64,000 nucleotides of DNA, from the NCBI RefSeq assembly GCF_002018875.1, contig NZ_MVOL01000012.1, forward strand, positions 62,001 through 126,000, read 5' to 3'. Numbering within the stretch: position 1 is the stretch's first letter; every line of letters starts with the position of its first letter. Below the pieces are notes generated by a model, which was given only the letters and a program-made list of their open reading frames with translations, was not told the DNA's origin and made no database searches. Origin of the DNA: Pseudomonas sp. MF4836. GTDB lineage: Bacteria; Pseudomonadota; Gammaproteobacteria; Pseudomonadales; Pseudomonadaceae. Positions 41,497-51,026 of this stretch are shown in pieces. A program made the position numbers and the translations under genes.

Positions 41497-42451
41497 AATC
41501 ACCCCGGGCCAGGCCCACGTCGAACAGGCCATCGAATGGCTGGTGCAACGGCGCTACAACCCACCCAGCGCCGAAACCGAACAAGGGTTCCAGCACTGGT
41601 TGCAGCAGCACCCGCATAACGCCCTGGCCTGGACCCAAGTTGAGGCCATGTGCGATGAGTTCAGCGGCCTGCCCCGCGACCTCAGCCGGCGTACCCTGGA
41701 AGGCACCCAGCGCCATCACACCAGCCACCACACCAGCCGCCGACACAGCCTCAAGCTGCTGGGCGTGCTGTGCGCCGTCGGCAGCCTGGGCTGGGTCGGA
41801 CGCGAACAGCTCGGGCTGCCCTCGTTGCTGGCCGACCGTCACACCGCCACCGGCGAACGCCGCACCTACCACACCGCCGACGGTGCAAAAATCCAGCTCA
41901 ACACCGCCAGCGCCATCGACCTGCGCTTTGACAAACAGTTGCGCAACCTGAGCCTGGTCCAGGGCGAAGTGGCGATCGACACCGGCAAGGATCCGCGTCC
42001 GTTGCGGGTGATCACCCGCGACGGCATGCTCCAGGCCCTGAATGCCCACCTGCTGGTGCGCCAACGGGGCGAAGACACGGTGCTCGCCGTGCGTCGCGGC
42101 GATGTGATGCTGTATGCCCCCAGCGGCCGCGCCCTGCGCATCGCCGCCCCCGGCGAACAGTTGCTGCTCAGCGCCAGCGGCCAGGTGCGGCCGGCGATCA
42201 CCCATGGCGATCCCTGGGGCTGGAGCGAAGGCGTGCTGAGCGTGCAGCAGATGCCCCTGGGCGAGTTCATCGCCGAACTCTCGCGTTATCGCCCGGGCTT
42301 GCTGCGCTGCGCCGAAGAGGTCGCCAGGGTGAAGGTGTCCGGCACCTATCAACTGGCCGACACCGACCAGATCCTCGCCCTGATCGCGAAAACCCTGCCG
42401 GTCCGGGTCGACTACCGCACCCGCTATTGGGTCAGTGTTTCAGCGAGTTGA
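41483..42451 (+). CDS. FecR-type anti-sigma regulator, trio 3
   Basis: The 322-residue protein has a DUF4880 N-terminal domain (AIEWLVQRRYNPPSAETEQ), twin arginines before one membrane helix (RRHSLKLLGVLCAVGSLGWVG, residues about 85-105) and the periplasmic FecR domain (YHTADGAKIQLNTASAI, RVITRDGMLQALNAH). It relays ligand binding at the receptor to sigma 3. It overlaps the sigma gene by 14 bases. A TGAAAT motif that starts in its stop codon may form part of the receptor promoter. Confidence 0.92.
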   Translation: MHSPEITPGQAHVEQAIEWLVQRRYNPPSAETEQGFQHWLQQHPHNALAWTQVEAMCDEFSGLPRDLSRRTLEGTQRHHTSHHTSRRHSLKLLGVLCAVGSLGWVGREQLGLPSLLADRHTATGERRTYHTADGAKIQLNTASAIDLRFDKQLRNLSLVQGEVAIDTGKDPRPLRVITRDGMLQALNAHLLVRQRGEDTVLAVRRGDVMLYAPSGRALRIAAPGEQLLLSASGQVRPAITHGDPWGWSEGVLSVQQMPLGEFIAELSRYRPGLLRCAEEVARVKVSGTYQLADTDQILALIAKTLPVRVDYRTRYWVSVSAS

Positions 42452-42544
42452 AATTTTTCACAGATAAATGAGGTACTTTCTCATTCGCGTTCGGCCTGTA
42501 GGAATAAAGGCAATTTTCGCCCCCTTCTTCCGCAGGAGTTCCGA

Positions 42545-45004
42545 ATGATTCACCCAAGCGTTGCTCAACCCGACCCGCTGCAGCGTGCCATTCGTGGCGC
42601 CCTGTTCGGCCTGGCCATGGCCAGCGCCGGCCTGCCCGCGCTGGCACGTGCCGAGCAACCCGCAACCGCGCAACAGGCCCGCACCTGGAACATCGCCCCC
42701 GGTCCCCTGGACCAGGCCCTGGAACAACTGGCGCGCCAGGGCGGGCTGAACCTGTCCTATGACGCCGCGAGCCTGCAAGGCAAACAGACCCGGGGCGTCA
42801 GCGGCGCCCACGACAGTGCCCAGGCGCTGTCGCTGCTGTTGCAGGGCAGTGGCGTGCAGATCCAGCAGCAGTCGGCCAACAGCTTTATCCTCGTGCCAGC
42901 CACCACCAGCGGCGGCGCCCTGGAACTGGGCGCGACCACCATCTCCAGCGAGCTCCTGGGCGCCACCACCGAGCACTCCGGCTCCTACACCACCGGCGCC
43001 GTGACCATCGGCAAGATGCCGCAAACCCTGCGCCACACGCCGCAATCGGTATCGGTGCTGACCCGCCAGCGCCTGGACGACCAGAACATCACCAACCTGA
43101 CGAGCATGATGGAGCAGACCCCGGGCATCGTCGTCGACTACACCGACAGCGAGCGGGTCACCTACTACTCGCGCGGCTACCAGATCGACGCCATCCAGTA
43201 CGACGGCGCCACCGTGGTCCAGGGCAGCGGCGGCGGTTCGTTTATCCAGAGCGACTCGGCGATCATCGACCGCGCCGAAATCCTGCGCGGCGCCACCGGC
43301 ATGCTGCGTGGCGCGGGCAACCCGTCGGGTACGGTGAACCTGGTGCGCAAGCGCCCCACTCGCGACTTCCAGGCCTCGGCCACGGTCACTGCCGGCTCCT
43401 GGGATGCGCAACGCTACGTCGCCGACCTCTCCGGCCCGCTCACCGACAACGGCGCAATCCGGGGACGGATGATTGCCGTGCACGACGACAAGGACTCGTT
43501 CCAGGACAGCCGCATGGAACGCAAGAACGTGTTCTACGGCGCCCTGGCCGCCGACCTCGACGAGCGCACCACCTTCACTACCGGCATCGAATACACCGAG
43601 CTTGAGGCCACAGGGTCCTGGGGCGGCCTGCCGGCCAACTTCGACGGCTCGCCGCTGAAGCTGTCGCGCAGCACTTACCTGGGCGCCGACTGGAACCGCT
43701 GGAACCGCAGCAACCTGCAGACCTTTGGCGAGCTGGAGCACAACTTCGACAACGACTGGACCCTCAAGCTGTCGGCCACCCGCACCCAGTTCGAGCTGGA
43801 CGACAACGGCTTCAAGCAGACCTATTTCACCCGCGCCAGCACCACCAACCCCTACCTGATGAACTACCAGGTCACCGAAGGCGACGGCGGCGAAAGCCAG
43901 CAGACCAACCTCAGCGCCACCCTCAACGGCCCCTTCGAACTGCTGGGCCGCGAGCACGAGCTGATGGTCGGTGTCGAACGCATCCGCAACGACTCCTATG
44001 CCTCGGCCACCAACTTCGTCACCTCCGGGGTCTTCGACATCCGCCAGTGGGACCCGAAAACCAGCCTGGCCGAGCCCTCGATCAATATCACCGCGCACCC
44101 GGTGCGCACCCGCACCACCCAGGAAGCGGCCCACGCCACCTGGCGCATTTCCCTGGCCGACCCGCTGACCGCAATCATCGGCGCGCGCCTGAACTGGTAC
44201 GACTACGAGCAGGAAAACAACACCAAGAGTTCCGGCCAATACAGTGTCGATCAGCAAGTGGTGCCTTACGCGGCGCTGATCTACGACCTGAACCGGAACT
44301 TCAGCCTGTACGGCAGCTACACCGAAATCTTCAACCCGCAAAGCGCCACCGACGCCGCCGGCTCAGTGCTCGAACCGGTCACCGGCGAAGCCTATGAAAT
44401 GGGGCTCAAGGGCGAGTTCTACGGCGGCCGCCTGAACACCTCGCTCGCGGTGTTCCGCATCAACCAGGTGGGCAATGCCCTGGACGACCTGAGCAGCCCC
44501 AACCCCTGCCCGCCCAACTACACCGCCGGCTATTGCAAGGTCGCCGCCGGCAAGAACCGCAGCGACGGCGTCGAGCTGGAAGTGTCCGGCGAAGTGCTGC
44601 CCGGCTGGCAGGTCAGCGGCGGCTACACCTACACCACCACCGAGTACCTCAAGGACACCGTCGGCAACACCGGTAACGTCCTGCGCTCCACCGACCCCAA
44701 GCGCCAGCTGAAGCTGTTCTCCAGCTACCGCCTGCCGGGGGAATACGCCGCCTGGACCGTCGGTGGCGGGGTCAGCGCACAAAGCGACATCTACTCGCGC
44801 AACGGCAGCGCCGAGGCCACTCAAAGCGGCTATGCGGTGTACAACGCGCTGCTGGGCTACCGCTTCAACGAGCAGTACTCGCTGCAACTCAACGCCAACA
44901 ATATCTTCGACAAGCACTACTACAAGAAGGTGGCCGCGACCGCGACCGGTTACTACTACGGCGACCCGCGCAACGTCGCAGTGACCCTGCGCGGCACCTT
45001 CTAA
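42545..45004 (+). CDS. TonB-dependent siderophore receptor/transducer, trio 3
   Basis: The 819-residue receptor begins with a signal peptide ending about residue 37 and an STN signalling domain (TWNIAPGPLDQALEQLARQG, LLQGSGVQIQQQ). The plug has RHTPQSVSVLTRQRLDDQNI and YYSRGYQIDAIQYDG. The barrel ends in Phe (LRGTF). Siderophore uptake coupled to surface signalling through the adjacent fecI/fecR is expected. The ATG at 42545 follows AGGAG. The ferric siderophore is not identifiable. An AraC regulator follows on the other strand. Confidence 0.93.
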   Translation: MIHPSVAQPDPLQRAIRGALFGLAMASAGLPALARAEQPATAQQARTWNIAPGPLDQALEQLARQGGLNLSYDAASLQGKQTRGVSGAHDSAQALSLLLQGSGVQIQQQSANSFILVPATTSGGALELGATTISSELLGATTEHSGSYTTGAVTIGKMPQTLRHTPQSVSVLTRQRLDDQNITNLTSMMEQTPGIVVDYTDSERVTYYSRGYQIDAIQYDGATVVQGSGGGSFIQSDSAIIDRAEILRGATGMLRGAGNPSGTVNLVRKRPTRDFQASATVTAGSWDAQRYVADLSGPLTDNGAIRGRMIAVHDDKDSFQDSRMERKNVFYGALAADLDERTTFTTGIEYTELEATGSWGGLPANFDGSPLKLSRSTYLGADWNRWNRSNLQTFGELEHNFDNDWTLKLSATRTQFELDDNGFKQTYFTRASTTNPYLMNYQVTEGDGGESQQTNLSATLNGPFELLGREHELMVGVERIRNDSYASATNFVTSGVFDIRQWDPKTSLAEPSINITAHPVRTRTTQEAAHATWRISLADPLTAIIGARLNWYDYEQENNTKSSGQYSVDQQVVPYAALIYDLNRNFSLYGSYTEIFNPQSATDAAGSVLEPVTGEAYEMGLKGEFYGGRLNTSLAVFRINQVGNALDDLSSPNPCPPNYTAGYCKVAAGKNRSDGVELEVSGEVLPGWQVSGGYTYTTTEYLKDTVGNTGNVLRSTDPKRQLKLFSSYRLPGEYAAWTVGGGVSAQSDIYSRNGSAEATQSGYAVYNALLGYRFNEQYSLQLNANNIFDKHYYKKVAATATGYYYGDPRNVAVTLRGTF

Positions 45005-45090
45005 AACCGTTGGCACCGGTGGCCGGACGCGAACCGCGTCTGCCGCCGGCCCATGGCCGCCGTGCCGAAAGCGGCCTCATCCCATCAGGA

Positions 45091-45933
45091 TCAGGACCGC
45101 AGCACGATCCCCGGCACGCTGGCAGCCTCGCCTGCCGGCTCGGCCGTAGCCATCCGCTCGAACAGGTAACGCGCCGGTGGCTTGCCGAGGGCTTTGCGAA
45201 ACATGGTGACAAAACCGCTCGCACTCTCGTAGCCAAGCTCCAGGGCTACGCTCTGCACGCTGTCGCCCCGGGTCAGGCGCTGCAAGGCCAGGATGATGTG
45301 CAACTGCCGGCGCCAGCGGCCGAAGCTCATGCCGACCTGCTGTATCAGCAGCCGGCTCATGCTGCGCTCGCTCAGGCCAATGCGCTTGGCCCAATCGCCG
45401 AGGGTCGCCTTGCAAGACGGGTCGGCCAGAAGCAGCTGCGCCAGCTGGCGCAGCCGCCGGTCCTGGGGCATCGGCAGGTGCAGGTCTTCGACCGGGGCCT
45501 CGCACAACTCGTCGAGCAAGGTGCCGATCAGGCGCGCCTCCCGGCCCTGGGTCGGATACAACTGGGGAAAGCCCGCGGCCTTGAGCAGCAACTCGCGCAG
45601 CAGCGGCGACACCGAGATCGTGCAGCAGGCCTGGGGCAGGCCGGCGACCGCAGCGGGCTCGACGAACAGGCAATAGCAGTGGGTCTCACCCGAGCCGCGT
45701 ACCGAATGCTCCAGCCCGCCAGGGATCCAGACCGCGCAGTGCGGGGGCACGATCCACACCCCTCCGTCCACCTCGCACTTGAGCACCCCCCGCAGCGAAT
45801 ACAGCAACTGAGCCTTGCGATGTCGATGGCTGGCGTGCTCCCAGTCCCTGGACACCAGGGACGCACTCAGGGCACTGACCGGGCGCGGGATGTTGTCCAC
45901 GTCCCAGGACGGTGCTAGGTCAGGGGAAACCAT
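45091..45933 (-). CDS. AraC-family regulator
   Basis: The 280-residue protein has an N-terminal cupin-like sensor (HRHRKAQLLYSLRGVLKCEVDGGVWIVPPHCAVWIPGG) and a C-terminal double helix-turn-helix (LGDWAKRIGLSERSMSRLLIQQ, GDSVQSVALELGYESASGFVTMFRKALG). It is an AraC/XylS regulator of the RmlC-cupin type. The ATG at 45931-45933 is used; a GTG three codons upstream is the alternative. It converges on receptor gene 3. Because it abuts an iron receptor it could respond to a siderophore, as PchR does, but that is speculative. Confidence 0.88.
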   Translation of the reverse strand: MVSPDLAPSWDVDNIPRPVSALSASLVSRDWEHASHRHRKAQLLYSLRGVLKCEVDGGVWIVPPHCAVWIPGGLEHSVRGSGETHCYCLFVEPAAVAGLPQACCTISVSPLLRELLLKAAGFPQLYPTQGREARLIGTLLDELCEAPVEDLHLPMPQDRRLRQLAQLLLADPSCKATLGDWAKRIGLSERSMSRLLIQQVGMSFGRWRRQLHIILALQRLTRGDSVQSVALELGYESASGFVTMFRKALGKPPARYLFERMATAEPAGEAASVPGIVLRS

Positions 45934-46038
45934 GATGACCACGAACGAAGCACCTCATCTTGAGAACCATGGGTTTGGCCGAAGCGAAAAATATCGTGCG
46001 AGGGTTGCTCAATCTCGTCAAGCACCCGCGCCCGGCGC

Positions 46039-46944
46039 TTATCGAGCGCGCCAGTCACGCAGCAACTGGATGAAGTGCCGGGCCGCTTCCGAGAGCGGGC
46101 GATCGGTGGGTGTGGTCAAGCCTACCGGGGCCCGCAGCAGCGGGCTGGCAAACGGCAGCGCGCGGACCACGCCCAGGCGCAGGTCAAGGTCGACCACCCC
46201 GCGCTGCACGAACCAGACCGCGTCGTAATCCTGCAGGTAGACCCGGGAAAAGGTTTCGCTCAGGGATTCGAGCATCTGGAAGCCACTCGCGGCGCCGCTG
46301 GACAGCAGGAAATTATCCACGCTGATGCGCACCAGGGTGCCTTGGGGCGAGGCCAGCAGCACATAGGGCAGCAGGTCATCCAGCACCAGGTGTTCCCGTT
46401 TGGCCAGGGGATGGTCGTGGCGTACCACCAGCAGCAGGTCTTCTTCGTACAGCGCTTCAAAGGCCACGCCGAGCATGTCGCGACCAATCAGGCGCCCGAC
46501 GATCAGGTCGATGTCATGGGTGCGCAACTTGCCCACCAGAAAATCGTAGACCCCGGACAGCACCTGGATCCGCACCTGGGGATAGCGCTCGCGCATCTGC
46601 GCCACCACCGGCGCCAGCATGTAGCCGGCCGCCGTGGGCAACGCCCCGACCCGCAGCAGTTGCGGGGCCTGGGTGTCGACCCGGGTCGGGTCCATGGCCT
46701 GGTTGAAACTGGCCAGGGTCTGCGCCGCGTGTTTATGGAAGGCCTCCCCGGCTTCGGTGAAGCGCACCCCCTTGCGCCCCCGCACCAGCAACTGCACCCC
46801 CAACTCCTGCTCGAGCTCCTTGAGGCTCTTGGACACGGCGGAAAGGGTGATGTGCAGCAGTTTCGAGGCGGTGACCAGGCTGCCGGAGCTGACCACAGCG
46901 GTAAAGACACGCAGATGACGCAGGTTGATCGAGGATTGGCTCAC
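46039..46944 (-). CDS. LysR-type transcriptional regulator of the adjacent catabolic operon
   Basis: The 301-residue LysR protein has a winged helix (LRHLRVFTAVVSSGSLVTA, ITLSAVSKSLKELEQELG) and a substrate-binding domain (LLRVGALPTAAGYMLAPVVA). It diverges from the operon at 47074 with a 129-base gap that contains two dyads (46964-46983 and 47007-47026), its likely operators. It probably induces that operon when its substrate is present. Confidence 0.9.
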   Translation of the reverse strand: MSQSSINLRHLRVFTAVVSSGSLVTASKLLHITLSAVSKSLKELEQELGVQLLVRGRKGVRFTEAGEAFHKHAAQTLASFNQAMDPTRVDTQAPQLLRVGALPTAAGYMLAPVVAQMRERYPQVRIQVLSGVYDFLVGKLRTHDIDLIVGRLIGRDMLGVAFEALYEEDLLLVVRHDHPLAKREHLVLDDLLPYVLLASPQGTLVRISVDNFLLSSGAASGFQMLESLSETFSRVYLQDYDAVWFVQRGVVDLDLRLGVVRALPFASPLLRAPVGLTTPTDRPLSEAARHFIQLLRDWRAR

Positions 46945-46963
46945 GGCGGGAACACACCTTTTT

Positions 46964-47026
46964 AGTCAACCCACAGGTTAACTAACAGCGGATTTTATAT
47001 CAATTTAATCAACCAAATCTTTGATT
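46964..47026. promoter_or_regulatory. Dyads in the LysR/catabolic-operon intergenic region
   Basis: AGTCAACC (46964-46971) and GGTTAACT (46976-46983) match at seven of eight positions around CACA. AATCAA (47007-47012) and TTGATT (47021-47026) are exact. They lie between LysR (start 46944) and the operon (start 47074), as expected for LysR binding sites. Confidence 0.5.
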
Positions 47027-47073
47027 TAGCATGCTTCCTGACTTCACCGACCGACCTTGCGAGGACCCGTTCC

Positions 47074-47967
47074 ATGACCCACCCCGAGCCGCGACTAGGC
47101 GCCTCCAGCGCGTCCCTGCCCAGCCTCAGCCCCGAGGCGCTGGCAGACGAACTGGCCCGCCTGGGTTACCAGGGGGTCGAGTGGCGCGTGGCAGATACCC
47201 GCCCGCTCGACCCGAGCCAACCCTGGAACGCCCGCAGCAACAACCGCTGCACCATCGCTCCCAACGCTGCGGCGATCGAGGGCATCCAGCGCCATTGCCT
47301 GGCCCTGGGCCTCAAGGTGTTTGGCCTCAGCCCTTACCTGACCGTGGGCGACCTTGACCAGACCCTGCGCATGATCGACCTCGCCGCCCTCGCCGATCAG
47401 GCCCGGCTGCGGCTGTGGGCCCCCGGCTATGAAGGCGAACGCTACCCCGAGGCCTACGCCCGGATGCGCCGCTTCCTCGACCAGATCCTGCCGCGGGCCC
47501 AGGCCCAGGGCGTGCGCCTGGTGCTGGAGGTGCATCAGCGCACCATCTGCTCCAGCCCATCCCTGGCCATGCGCGTGGCCGAACACTACCCGCACCAGCA
47601 CCTGGGCATCATTTATGACATCGGCAACCTGGCCATCGAGGGCCGCGAGGATGTGCAGTTGTCCCTGGACCTGATGGGCCCGCACCTGGCCCATGTCCAG
47701 ATTAAAAACGTCGCCTACCGCCCCCTCGGCCCGGGCCAGGGCTGGCAGTGGGACTGGTGCCCACCCGACGCCGGAGTGCTGCCGTTGCAGGCGATGCTCG
47801 CCACCCTGCGCGCCAGTGGCTTCAGCGACTGGGTGTCGATCGAGGACTTTTCAAGCACCTACAGCGACCTGCAGAAACTGTCGCGCAACCGGGCCCTGGT
47901 CCGGCACTACATGGGGCTCGACAGCGAGCCCGCCGTCTCTTCCCGCCACGAGGCCATCAGCCAATGA
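47074..47967 (+). CDS. TIM-barrel sugar phosphate isomerase/epimerase-like protein
   Basis: The 297-residue protein has the AP-endonuclease 2-type TIM-barrel pattern: GYQGVEWRVAD, LVLEVHQRTICSSPSLAMR, LGIIYDIGNLAIEGREDV, HLAHVQIKNV and the closing VSIEDFSSTYSD. The Glu, His and Asp residues that bind the metal are at the expected strand ends. Members isomerise or epimerise sugars, or dehydrate dehydroshikimate. It is first of a LysR-controlled operon with an SDR, an MHS transporter and a YciI protein. The sugar or acid substrate is unknown. Confidence 0.85.
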   Translation: MTHPEPRLGASSASLPSLSPEALADELARLGYQGVEWRVADTRPLDPSQPWNARSNNRCTIAPNAAAIEGIQRHCLALGLKVFGLSPYLTVGDLDQTLRMIDLAALADQARLRLWAPGYEGERYPEAYARMRRFLDQILPRAQAQGVRLVLEVHQRTICSSPSLAMRVAEHYPHQHLGIIYDIGNLAIEGREDVQLSLDLMGPHLAHVQIKNVAYRPLGPGQGWQWDWCPPDAGVLPLQAMLATLRASGFSDWVSIEDFSSTYSDLQKLSRNRALVRHYMGLDSEPAVSSRHEAISQ

Positions 47968-48743
47968 ACAGCCCCCACACCCACCGCCGCGTGGCCCTGG
48001 TCACCGGCGCCGCCGGCGAACTGGGCCGCGCCATTTGCACGCGCCTGTGCCGCGACGGCCTGGACCTGGTCGCCGTGGACCTGAACCTGGATGCCGCCCA
48101 GGGACTGCTGCGAACCCTGCACCTGGAGCCGGGCCAGCGCGCCCTGGCGATTCAGGCCGACCTCGGCGATGAGTCGTCGATCGTCGCCATGGTCGCCCAG
48201 GCCGGCGCCGCCTTCGGTCGCATCGATGTGGTGGTGAACAATGCGGCGGTCAACCACCGGGGCTCGATCTACGACTTTGACGTCGCCCAGTGGGACCACA
48301 TGCTGGCGGTGAACCTGCGCGGCCCGGCCCTGCTGTGCCAGAAGGTCGCGCCGTACTGGCAGGCCCAGGCCAGCGGCCGGGTGATCAATATCGTCTCGCG
48401 CTGCTGGGTCGCCGGCGGCCCGCCCGCCTACGTCGCGTGCAAGGCCGGGCTGGTGGGCCTGACCCGCTCCATGGCCAGGGAGCTGGCGCCGCACAACGTG
48501 ACGGTCAATGCCATCGCCCCGGGGCTGTTGCCCTCGGCCTTTACCCTCGATGGGCGCGATGCCGAGAGCTTCCAGCGCATGGCCGACAGCTCCATCGGCG
48601 ACACCCCGCTCAAGCGCCTGACCACCCCCGAGGATATCGCCAACACCACCTCGTTCCTGGCCTCCAGCGACGCTGCGTTCATTACCGCCGAAGTCATTCA
48701 CGTCTGCGGCGGCAGCCAGCTGGCGCCCTTCGGCACCCGCTGA
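47964..48743 (+). CDS. Short-chain dehydrogenase/reductase
   Basis: The 259-residue SDR has the cofactor motif TGAAGELGRA (TGxxxGxG), the NNAAV structural motif and a YxxxK catalytic pair (PAYVACKAG), with a Ser about 13 residues earlier (IVSRCW). The spacing suits classical SDRs. It oxidises or reduces an alcohol/keto substrate with NAD(P). The ATG at 47964 overlaps the isomerase stop by four bases. It is the second gene of the LysR-controlled operon and would act on a product of, or precursor to, the isomerase. Confidence 0.92.
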   Translation: MNSPHTHRRVALVTGAAGELGRAICTRLCRDGLDLVAVDLNLDAAQGLLRTLHLEPGQRALAIQADLGDESSIVAMVAQAGAAFGRIDVVVNNAAVNHRGSIYDFDVAQWDHMLAVNLRGPALLCQKVAPYWQAQASGRVINIVSRCWVAGGPPAYVACKAGLVGLTRSMARELAPHNVTVNAIAPGLLPSAFTLDGRDAESFQRMADSSIGDTPLKRLTTPEDIANTTSFLASSDAAFITAEVIHVCGGSQLAPFGTR

Positions 48744-48786
48744 GCAGCACTTGGTTCAACCACCACAATCACAATAAAGGTTGCTT

Positions 48787-50094
48787 ATGAATACCCCTCA
48801 ACCCGACAACCGGAGCATGGCCCGCCGGGCCGCCTTCGGCAGTTTTCTCGGCAGCGTGGTCGAGTATTACGACTTCTTCATTTACGGCTCGGCGGCGGCG
48901 CTGGTCTTCAACAAAATCTTCTTCCCGTCCGATGACCCCATGGCCGGCACCCTGGCGGCCCTTGCCACCTTTGGCGTCGGCTACATCGCCCGGCCCATCG
49001 GCGCACTGCTGTTCGGGCACCTGGGGGATCGCCTCGGGCGCAAGCAGGTGCTGATGATGACCCTGCTGTTGATGGGCCTGGCGACCTTCACCATCGGCCT
49101 GCTGCCGACCCACGCCATCATCGGCGCCTGGGCCCCGGCGTTGCTGGTGTTGTGCCGGTTGCTGCAAGGCCTGTCCGCCGGAGGAGAACAGGTCGGGGCC
49201 AGCCTGCTGACCATGGAACACGCACCCGGCAAGAACAAGGCGTTCTACACCAGCTGGTTGATCAACGGCGCCTCCATGGGCTCGATCCTCGCTACGTCGG
49301 TGTTTATCCCGCTGTCGATGCTGTCTGAAGAACAGCTGCTGGCCTGGGGATGGCGCATCCCGTTCCTGCTGAGCGCGGTGATGGTGGCGATTACCTGGAT
49401 CATCCGCCGTGGGGTGGATGAGAGCCCCGAATTCATGGCGAAAAAACACGACGCTTCGCAGATTCCGGTGCTGGAGATGTTCAGCAAGGAATGGCGCGCC
49501 TTTGTCGTGGTGTTCTGTTGCGCCCTGATCTGCTCGGTGTCGTCGCTGGTGATTATCTTCGGCCTGTCCTGGGCCACCAATAACCAGCAGGTGGACCGCG
49601 CGTCCATGCTCTCGGCGATCGCCGCCAGCCAGGTCGTGGCCCTGGTCTGCCAACCGCTGTTCGGCCTGCTGGCGGACCGGATCGGCAAGAAGCGCATTTT
49701 CGCCGCGGGGTCCCTGGCCTGCTGCGCCGGGGTGTTCCTGTTCCTGTGGTCGATCACCACCGGCCAGATCGGGCTGATCATCTTCAGCACCGTGCTGCTC
49801 AAAGGCATCGTCTACAGCGCCCCCAATGCCCTGTGGCCGTCCTTCTACGCGGAGATGTTCAGCATTCGCGTGCGCTACACCGGCGTCGGCCTGGCCACCC
49901 AGTTGAGCTTTATCGTTGCCGGCTTCTCGCCAAGCGTGTGTTATGCGCTGCTCGGCGACGGCCATGCCTGGCTGCCCGTGGGCTACTTCATCGGTGGCTT
50001 GGCCCTAGTGGCCGCAATCGCTGCCCTGCTTTCACGCCCGGCCAGCGAACCTGCCGCCGAGCGCCCGCACGCAGCGCTCGCCCAGCGCGCCTGA
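48787..50094 (+). CDS. MFS transporter, metabolite:H+ symporter (MHS) family
   Basis: The 435-residue protein has 12 membrane helices and the MHS signature near the N-terminus (FGSFLGSVVEYYDFFIYGSAAALVF). A GHLGDRLGRKQVL loop between helices 2 and 3 and GGEQVGASLL follow. Relatives import shikimate, alpha-ketoglutarate, proline/betaine or citrate. Here it is the uptake gene of the LysR-controlled operon. The ATG at 48787 follows AAAGG; a TTG six bases earlier adds two residues. The substrate is probably an organic acid or polyol. Confidence 0.9.
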   Translation: MNTPQPDNRSMARRAAFGSFLGSVVEYYDFFIYGSAAALVFNKIFFPSDDPMAGTLAALATFGVGYIARPIGALLFGHLGDRLGRKQVLMMTLLLMGLATFTIGLLPTHAIIGAWAPALLVLCRLLQGLSAGGEQVGASLLTMEHAPGKNKAFYTSWLINGASMGSILATSVFIPLSMLSEEQLLAWGWRIPFLLSAVMVAITWIIRRGVDESPEFMAKKHDASQIPVLEMFSKEWRAFVVVFCCALICSVSSLVIIFGLSWATNNQQVDRASMLSAIAASQVVALVCQPLFGLLADRIGKKRIFAAGSLACCAGVFLFLWSITTGQIGLIIFSTVLLKGIVYSAPNALWPSFYAEMFSIRVRYTGVGLATQLSFIVAGFSPSVCYALLGDGHAWLPVGYFIGGLALVAAIAALLSRPASEPAAERPHAALAQRA

Positions 50095-50153
50095 TCCCCT
50101 ACCTGCGGGTACTGCGCGATTGCCGTGCCCGCCCCCACCTCGGAGACACCGCC

Positions 50154-50447
50154 ATGCCCTTTGCCCTGATCGCCCACGACTATGACGATGCCCTGGAACG
50201 CCGCATGGCCTGCCGCGAACAGCATCTGCAGCGCCTGCAACAGCTCGCCGACCAGGGCCGACTGCTTGGCGGCGGCGTACTGCTGGACCCCCAAGGCAAA
50301 ATGATCGGCTCCAACGTGCACCTGGGTTTTGCCCGGCGCGCGGAACTGGACCAATGGCTTGAGGACGAGCCCTACATCACGCAGCGGGTCTGGGAAACCG
50401 TGGAAATCCTCGAGATCAGGCTGCTGAATCTGCCGCCCCGGGCTTAA
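50154..50447 (+). CDS. YciI family protein
   Basis: The 97-residue protein has the YciI pattern: ALIAHDYDDALERRMACREQHLQRLQQLADQGRLLGGGVLLD, and the catalytic His-Asp region near the N-terminus. YciI relatives include muconolactone isomerase-like and dehydrochlorinase-type folds. It follows the MHS transporter by 59 bases and is likely the last gene of the operon. The ATG at 50154 follows GGAGA. The reaction is unknown. Confidence 0.85.
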   Translation: MPFALIAHDYDDALERRMACREQHLQRLQQLADQGRLLGGGVLLDPQGKMIGSNVHLGFARRAELDQWLEDEPYITQRVWETVEILEIRLLNLPPRA

Positions 50448-50601
50448 GCGGGAAGCGCTCGGGCGGCAGGCCCTAGCCAATTTCGGCAAGCCGCTGCCAC
50501 CTGCTCGCCCAGCGCCCAGGCCACGCCCTTGCCGGGCAAGGCTGCGCCGCCATGGCCCGAGTTTTGCTGAGCTCCACGGATACCAACCAGGGAGCACCAC
50601 C

Positions 50602-51021
50602 ATGATCGGAAGCAGTTCATTTTCATTGCCGGCTGTCGACGCCCTCAGAAAGTCGCTGGAAAACGGCACCCTCAAGGCCGGCAGGATCGAGGTCGCCAAC
50701 GCCACGCCGCAACTCCAGGCCCAACTCGACGCCAGCTTTCTCGACAGCCAGAAAGCCACGGCCGAGATGACCGCCCGTTACCGTGCCAACCCCAGCTGGG
50801 CGACCTTCGATCCCAGCAGCAACAAGGTCGAACTGCCCGACGTGCAGTCCCTCGGCAAAAGCGACGCCACCCATATCGCCAACGGCTTGCAGTACCTGCT
50901 GGAGATCGGGCGCCTGGAGGGCAAGACCCTGAGCGCGAAAAACGGCGATCTGGCGACGGACAGCCTGGCGCAGTATCAGGACTGGCTGCAGGCCCGGATC
51001 GGCGTCAACGCCCAGGCCTGA
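50602..51021 (+). CDS. Conserved protein of unknown function
   Basis: The 139-residue soluble protein begins MIGSSSFSLPAVDALRKSLEN and is mostly helical, with a repeated-looking composition (SFLDSQKATAEMTARYRAN, GRLEGKTLSAKNGDL). It ends AQYQDWLQARIGVNAQA. I do not recognise it. The ATG at 50602 follows GGGAG. It stands alone after a 154-base gap (50448-50601) that holds only a CCTTGCC/GGCAAGG palindrome (50527-50541), and it converges on receptor gene 4. Confidence 0.68.
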   Translation: MIGSSSFSLPAVDALRKSLENGTLKAGRIEVANATPQLQAQLDASFLDSQKATAEMTARYRANPSWATFDPSSNKVELPDVQSLGKSDATHIANGLQYLLEIGRLEGKTLSAKNGDLATDSLAQYQDWLQARIGVNAQA

Positions 51022-51026
51022 TCGCC

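Noticed and set aside
45005..45090. GACGCG/CGCGTC hairpin after receptor 3
   Set aside because: It could be a terminator, but no T run follows, so it was not annotated.
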